From contig CAZARU010000028.1 in the NCBI GenBank assembly GCA_964487605.1, positions 1 to 64,000 of the forward strand: a stretch of DNA of 64,000 bases, written 5' to 3'. The stretch comes from JAJDAH01 sp964487605. GTDB lineage: Bacteria; Myxococcota_A; Polyangia; Polyangiales; Polyangiaceae. The notes under the pieces were generated by a model. The model worked only from the letters and a program-made list of their open reading frames with translations, was not told where the DNA came from and did no database searches. This document shows positions 60,783 to 64,000 of this stretch, in pieces (the first letter of the stretch is position 1; every line of letters starts with the position of its first letter). A program made the translations under genes and the position numbers.

Positions 60783-61736
60783 CTACGGAACGGAGCCGCG
60801 GAGCAGGCGAGCCCACGCGCGCAACCAGCGTAGCCTAGAAATCGCGGGGTAGCCGGCAACTTCGGCCCCCGGCGGCACGTCGCCGATGACGCCCGCCTTG
60901 GCCGCGATGCGGGCGCCATCACCGATGCGGGCGTGATCGGTCACGCCCGCCTGTCCACCGACCCGCACGCCCGCGCCGATGCGAGCGGAACCCGCAAACC
61001 CCGCCTGCGCGGCGACGAACGCGCCGGCGCCGACCTGGACGTTGTGGCCCACGTGAACGTGAGCGTCGAGCTTCGCCCCCCGACCGATCCGCGTCGGACC
61101 GAGCGTCCCGCCGTCCACCGTCGCCAGCGGGCCAATCTCCACGTCGTCCTCCATCTCCACTCCGCCGACGTGCGGCAGACGGCGCACGCTTCCCCCGGGG
61201 CCAGTGGCCCACCCGAAGCCCGGTCGTCCGAGCACCGCGTTGGCACCGACGACGACGCGCGAACCGAGGCGCACGCCTGGATAGACGACGGCCCCGGGCT
61301 CGAGGCGACAGTCCGGGCCGACCACGGCCCCGGACATGACGATCGCACCGCTCCCGACGAGGGCGCTCGCGTCCACCTCGGCTCCCGGCTCGATGATCGC
61401 CGAACGCGCCTCGACCCGTTGCGCCGGCACGTCGATGAGCGCGGCGAGCACCCACAGGGGGTGCTCGTGAACCCATCGGCGATGGCCGCACCGCGACGCC
61501 AGATCGGGTGTGCAGAGGACGACGCCTCGAGTGCCGAGGTCGGCCACGCGTCGCGCAGAGGTCACGAGCACGAGGTGCTCGTCGTGGTTGGCCGCGCCCG
61601 GCTCGACGACACGCGCGACGAACGCGGAACCGATGGCGTCATCCGCTTCCCCGCCGTGAGAACTCACCAGGGACGCGATCGAGTAGCGGTCGCGCAGCGC
61701 CACACCGCGCGAGCCCCGACCGCCGTCGCCGCTCAT
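60783..61736 (-). CDS. lpxD: UDP-3-O-acylglucosamine N-acyltransferase
   Basis: The 317-residue left-handed beta-helix enzyme adds the second acyl chain in lipid A synthesis. The N-terminal domain (AFVARVVEPGAANHDEHLVLVT) is shorter and more diverged than in E. coli LpxD (341 residues). The helix has hexapeptide repeats with PGFGWATGPGG and MEDDVEIGPLATVDGGTLG. HVHVGHNVQVGAGAFVAAQ carries the catalytic-type His. The gene starts 10 bases after the skp stop and is followed by fabZ. Confidence 0.92.
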   Translation of the reverse strand: MSGDGGRGSRGVALRDRYSIASLVSSHGGEADDAIGSAFVARVVEPGAANHDEHLVLVTSARRVADLGTRGVVLCTPDLASRCGHRRWVHEHPLWVLAALIDVPAQRVEARSAIIEPGAEVDASALVGSGAIVMSGAVVGPDCRLEPGAVVYPGVRLGSRVVVGANAVLGRPGFGWATGPGGSVRRLPHVGGVEMEDDVEIGPLATVDGGTLGPTRIGRGAKLDAHVHVGHNVQVGAGAFVAAQAGFAGSARIGAGVRVGGQAGVTDHARIGDGARIAAKAGVIGDVPPGAEVAGYPAISRLRWLRAWARLLRGSVP

Positions 61737-61746
61737 CGGCGTGGGG

Positions 61747-62358
61747 TCAAGGAACCTTGCCGGGCACCGGCATCGGCTTGGGGAGCTCGGGCCGCTTCGT
61801 CTTCGGTTTGTCTTCGGACTTCTCGTCCGAGCCCGAAGCGCCGCCCTGGTTGTACATCGTGATGACTCGATCGGTCACGTCGAGGTCGCTCCGGTGATAC
61901 GGCACCGCCTGCTTGTCCACGATCATGTCGTACCCCTCGGACGTCGCCAGGCGCCGGATGAGCCCCATCGTCTTCTGAAAGATGGAGTTGGTGAGCTCAC
62001 CCTGCTTCTTCTGGAGTTCCTTGTTGTACTCCACGAACGTCGTCTGGAGCGCGATCATGTCCCGCTGCCACTTCTCGACGCGCTTCTGGAGCGCCACCTG
62101 GCTCAGAACGTCCTTCTGCTTCTCGATGTCCTCGCGCTCCTTCTGGAGCTCGTCCTGCTTGCGGTCGAGCTCGCGCTGGCGACTGTCGAACATCTTCTTG
62201 AGCGACGCGGCGGCGCGGAGCCCGTCTTCCGTTTCCATGATCGCCCGCTGCGTGTCCACGACGGCGATCTTCGACTGGGCCGAGGCGGTCGAAGCGGACA
62301 CGAGGAGCGAGGCCGAAAGGGCGGCGGCGGAAGCGAGGCCGATGAGACGGTGGTTCAT
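61747..62358 (-). CDS. Periplasmic chaperone, Skp/OmpH family
   Basis: The 203-residue protein begins with a signal peptide (MNHRLIGLASAAALSASLLVSASTASAQ). Then come the OmpH-type core with SKIAVVDTQRAIMETEDG and long coiled-coil helices (SRQRELDRKQDELQKEREDIEKQKDVL), and a C-terminal strand (YDMIVDKQAVPYHRSDLDVTDRV). The last 35 residues are a basic, Pro/Lys-rich tail not found in E. coli Skp. Skp carries unfolded outer membrane proteins to BamA, often encoded next door; here bamA is absent and a cyclic-nucleotide-binding protein gene precedes it. The ATG at 62358 is chosen because it starts the signal peptide. Confidence 0.9.
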   Translation of the reverse strand: MNHRLIGLASAAALSASLLVSASTASAQSKIAVVDTQRAIMETEDGLRAAASLKKMFDSRQRELDRKQDELQKEREDIEKQKDVLSQVALQKRVEKWQRDMIALQTTFVEYNKELQKKQGELTNSIFQKTMGLIRRLATSEGYDMIVDKQAVPYHRSDLDVTDRVITMYNQGGASGSDEKSEDKPKTKRPELPKPMPVPGKVP

Positions 62359-62449
62359 GGTCGCGCGGACATAGCCAGGGGCGGGGGGCTGGTCAAGCAA
62401 CCCGGCCACCGCTTCAGCGCGGCGCACCGGCCATCGGTGGCCCATGCCG

Positions 62450-63790
62450 TCAGATGAGGATGAGATCCTCCACGTCGGTCGCCTCCTGCGCCACGATCGA
62501 CGACGTCTCCTCGTCCCGCTTCACGGCGAGCTCGTACAGCTCGGCGAGCAAGGCCGGGTGCTTCTTGACGACGCCGAGAAACTCGTCGCGAGGGAGGTGG
62601 AGCGTGACGGTTGGTGTGTCGGCGACGACGTCTGCGTTCGACGGCCTGCGAAGCACGAGCGCGACCTCACCCACCACTTCGCCGGGACCGAGCGTCGCGA
62701 CCACGGTGCTCTCGTCTCCATCCCGATGAACGACGACGATCTCCCCCGAAGCCACCAGGTGCAGTCCGGCAGACTCCTGACCCTGCTCGATGAGCTTCTG
62801 GCTGCGCTCGAACGTGCGCGTGACGAACTTCTCGATGAGCTGCGGCCGCTCGGACGGTGTCACCGCCCTGAGGATCGCGCTGGTGCGTACCAGGTTGTCC
62901 ACCATCCGGCGATGACAGTGCTCGGCGAGCACGCGGCCCACCGCGGGCACCTGCGCGGCAATGGCGTCGAGCGCCTCCTTCTCCTCGACGAGCACGATGC
63001 TCGGTCGGCACGCCACGACGCTCGCCGCGCGAGGTGCGCGGGACAGCAGTGCCATCTCGCCGAAGAGGGCATCCGCGCCGAGGCGGGCCAGACGAATCGG
63101 ATCGTCGGTGTCGGTCGCCCGCTGGACCTCGAGCTCACCGCGCGCGACCACGAAGGCGGAGGTGCCGGGCGTCCCCTCTTCGACGAGCACGTCACCGGAA
63201 GCGACGACCCGGACGTGGAAGCCGCCGATCACCGCGCGGAGCGCGTCGCGATCGAGCGCGGAGAAGAGGGGTTGCGGCGGAACTCGGGGCGCGGAGTCTC
63301 GCGCATCCGCGTCCTCGCGCAGCGAGTCCGCCGCTTCGCGGAGGATGACGGCCGAGCGTGCCGTGAGCTGGTCGCCCACCTCTGTGAGCGGCGCCAGCTC
63401 GACGGAGCGATCTCCCAGGCTCGGGGGCGGAGCGGCCCCGGCGTCGAGGAGCCGCGGCGAGCCCGCGCAGAACGTCGCGGCGATGGCGTCCATCCGTGCG
63501 GCGGCATCACCGCCGAGCGCCTCGATCTCGCGGCACGCCACGACGGCGAGGGCGAGGTGCGCGTCGTCGATCGCACGCGTGACGCTCACCTCGAGCCCGG
63601 CGATCGCGGCCTGCGTCGCGCCCAGCTTTCCCATGACCGCCGAGGCGAGCAGGAGAGCCACCGCCGAGCGCTGGTTCGCCTTGGCGAGCGCCGCAGACCA
63701 CTGAAGCGCCCCCTCCCAGTCCTCGGCAATGTAGAGCAGTAGCGCCCTGTCGAGCGGCGTCTCTACGGAGGAATACGGCTGCGCGACCAC
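62450..63790 (-). CDS. Protein with two cyclic-nucleotide-binding domains
   Basis: The 446-residue soluble protein has a helical TPR-like N-terminus (1-150) and two cNMP domains at about 175-295 and 300-425. Domain 1 has FGEMALLSRAPRAASVVA with the PRAA Arg that contacts the cyclic phosphate. Domain 2 has VVGEVALVLRRPSNADVVA, where the Arg and Ala-Ala pattern is lost, so it may not bind ligand. No DNA-binding, kinase or channel domain is present. The GTG start is supported by AGGAGG five bases upstream. It is likely a signalling adaptor. It precedes skp in the operon and follows hrcA by 45 bases. Confidence 0.85.
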   Translation of the reverse strand: MVAQPYSSVETPLDRALLLYIAEDWEGALQWSAALAKANQRSAVALLLASAVMGKLGATQAAIAGLEVSVTRAIDDAHLALAVVACREIEALGGDAAARMDAIAATFCAGSPRLLDAGAAPPPSLGDRSVELAPLTEVGDQLTARSAVILREAADSLREDADARDSAPRVPPQPLFSALDRDALRAVIGGFHVRVVASGDVLVEEGTPGTSAFVVARGELEVQRATDTDDPIRLARLGADALFGEMALLSRAPRAASVVACRPSIVLVEEKEALDAIAAQVPAVGRVLAEHCHRRMVDNLVRTSAILRAVTPSERPQLIEKFVTRTFERSQKLIEQGQESAGLHLVASGEIVVVHRDGDESTVVATLGPGEVVGEVALVLRRPSNADVVADTPTVTLHLPRDEFLGVVKKHPALLAELYELAVKRDEETSSIVAQEATDVEDLILI

Positions 63791-63795
63791 GGGAA

Positions 63796-63801
63796 CCTCC
63801 T
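63796..63801 (-). promoter_or_regulatory. Strong Shine-Dalgarno deciding a GTG start
   Basis: AGGAGG on the minus strand is spaced five bases from the GTG at 63790-63788. No other start in the frame has comparable support. Confidence 0.72.
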
Positions 63802-63835
63802 GGGGGCCGGCGCAGGGTAACAGCCGACCGCCACG

Positions 63836-64000
63836 CTAGGAAGTCGAACCGTCCGGGCCCCGATCGCGCCCGTCGGAGCGAGCGTCCGCCTGAGTCGCGC
63901 GCGACAGCGCGGCGCTCACGGCGTCCGCCGTGGCGCCGACGAGCGGCACGATGTGCGAGTAGTCCATGCGCGTGGGTCCGAGGACGCCCACGCTGCCAGC
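63836..64000 (-). CDS. hrcA: C-terminal end of heat-inducible transcription repressor HrcA (partial)
   Basis: The last 54 codons of a minus-strand gene that enters from the right edge and ends with TAG at 63838-63836. The visible residues begin AGSVGVLGPTRMDYSHIVPL, which is the HrcA C-terminal GVLGPTRMDY motif. A short tail (DARSDGRDRGPDGSTS) follows. HrcA represses groE and dnaK operons by binding CIRCE elements. It is followed 45 bases later by the cNMP-domain gene. No CIRCE inverted repeat is visible in this window. Confidence 0.88.
   Translation of the reverse strand, partial: AGSVGVLGPTRMDYSHIVPLVGATADAVSAALSRATQADARSDGRDRGPDGSTS

Overview
The window looks like chromosomal DNA from a GC-rich Gram-negative bacterium, most likely a member of the Myxococcota (myxobacterial relatives, Polyangia-like). 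The grounds are the strong G/C bias at third codon positions, frequent GTG and TTG starts, complete lipid A genes (lpxD, fabZ, lpxA) with a Skp/OmpH chaperone, a eukaryote-like Ser/Thr kinase with a C-terminal membrane anchor, many TPR/HEAT proteins, lipoproteins with Gly/Ser/Ala linkers and MopE-type acidic motifs, a large S41 protease of the type found in myxobacteria, and an IF-3 with an acidic C-terminal tail reminiscent of Myxococcus Dsg. No insertion sequence, prophage, CRISPR array or integrase was seen. Placement is inference from gene content only.

Layout. 1-8162 (minus): the start of an unknown Pro-rich protein, psd, a secreted MA-like metallopeptidase, a large membrane-anchored coiled-coil protein and two adjacent acyl-CoA dehydrogenases. 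8226-9812 (plus): a helical hypothetical protein and an overlapping toxin-antitoxin-like pair (small partner plus nucleotidyltransferase). 9918-16712 (minus): a zinc-ribbon protein, an EtfAB:menaquinone-oxidoreductase-like Fe-S membrane protein, a J-less membrane-anchored DnaJ zinc-finger protein, a MopE-motif/DUF2135-like lipoprotein and a HEAT-repeat membrane protein. 16911-19248 (plus): CPBP protease, nadC and birA in start/stop overlap. 19272-35022 (minus): an ECF sigma factor, then nnr-acpS-pdxJ, S41 protease, MCE/MlaD protein, SGNH lipoprotein, MlaF-like ATPase, recJ, and secF-secD-yajC. A VWA lipoprotein follows at 35343-36491.

36810-41619 (plus): tRNA-Val(GAC), thrS, infC, a pentapeptide-repeat potassium channel and an HDOD protein. 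41636-43048 is the Ser/Thr kinase (minus). 43376-44375 holds a small membrane protein, tRNA-Ala(GGC) and an NTF2-like protein. 44549-51070 (plus): DedA protein, a crotonase-family protein with an apparent internal deletion, a DUF2723 membrane protein, an Eco57I-like DNA methyltransferase and a maleylacetate-reductase-like enzyme. 51095-54283 (minus): pdxA, a response regulator with a degenerate receiver, and tldD. 54432-55010 is a V4R-like sensor. 55018-58859 (minus): a 910-residue TPR protein and a frameshifted metal-dependent hydrolase. 59102-59494 is a small secreted Cys-rich protein. 59478-64000 (minus): lpxA, fabZ, lpxD, skp, a double cyclic-nucleotide-binding-domain protein and the 3' end of hrcA.

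Functional themes are envelope construction and lipid traffic (psd, MCE/MlaF, DedA, lpx genes, SecDF-YajC, Skp), fatty-acyl oxidation feeding electrons towards quinone (acyl-CoA dehydrogenases, EMO-like protein, crotonase), vitamin B6/NAD/biotin metabolism (pdxJ, pdxA, nadC, nnr, birA) and translation (thrS, infC, two tRNAs). Start/stop overlaps of the ATGA or GTGA type are very common, so most of the window is organised in tight operons. The points most worth a second look are the pentapeptide-channel fusion behind infC with no rpmI/rplT, the MCE/MlaF cluster with an SGNH lipoprotein and no MlaE, the overlapping small-gene/nucleotidyltransferase pair, the phosphorylation-blind response regulator, and two apparent lesions (the crotonase deletion and the hydrolase frameshift).
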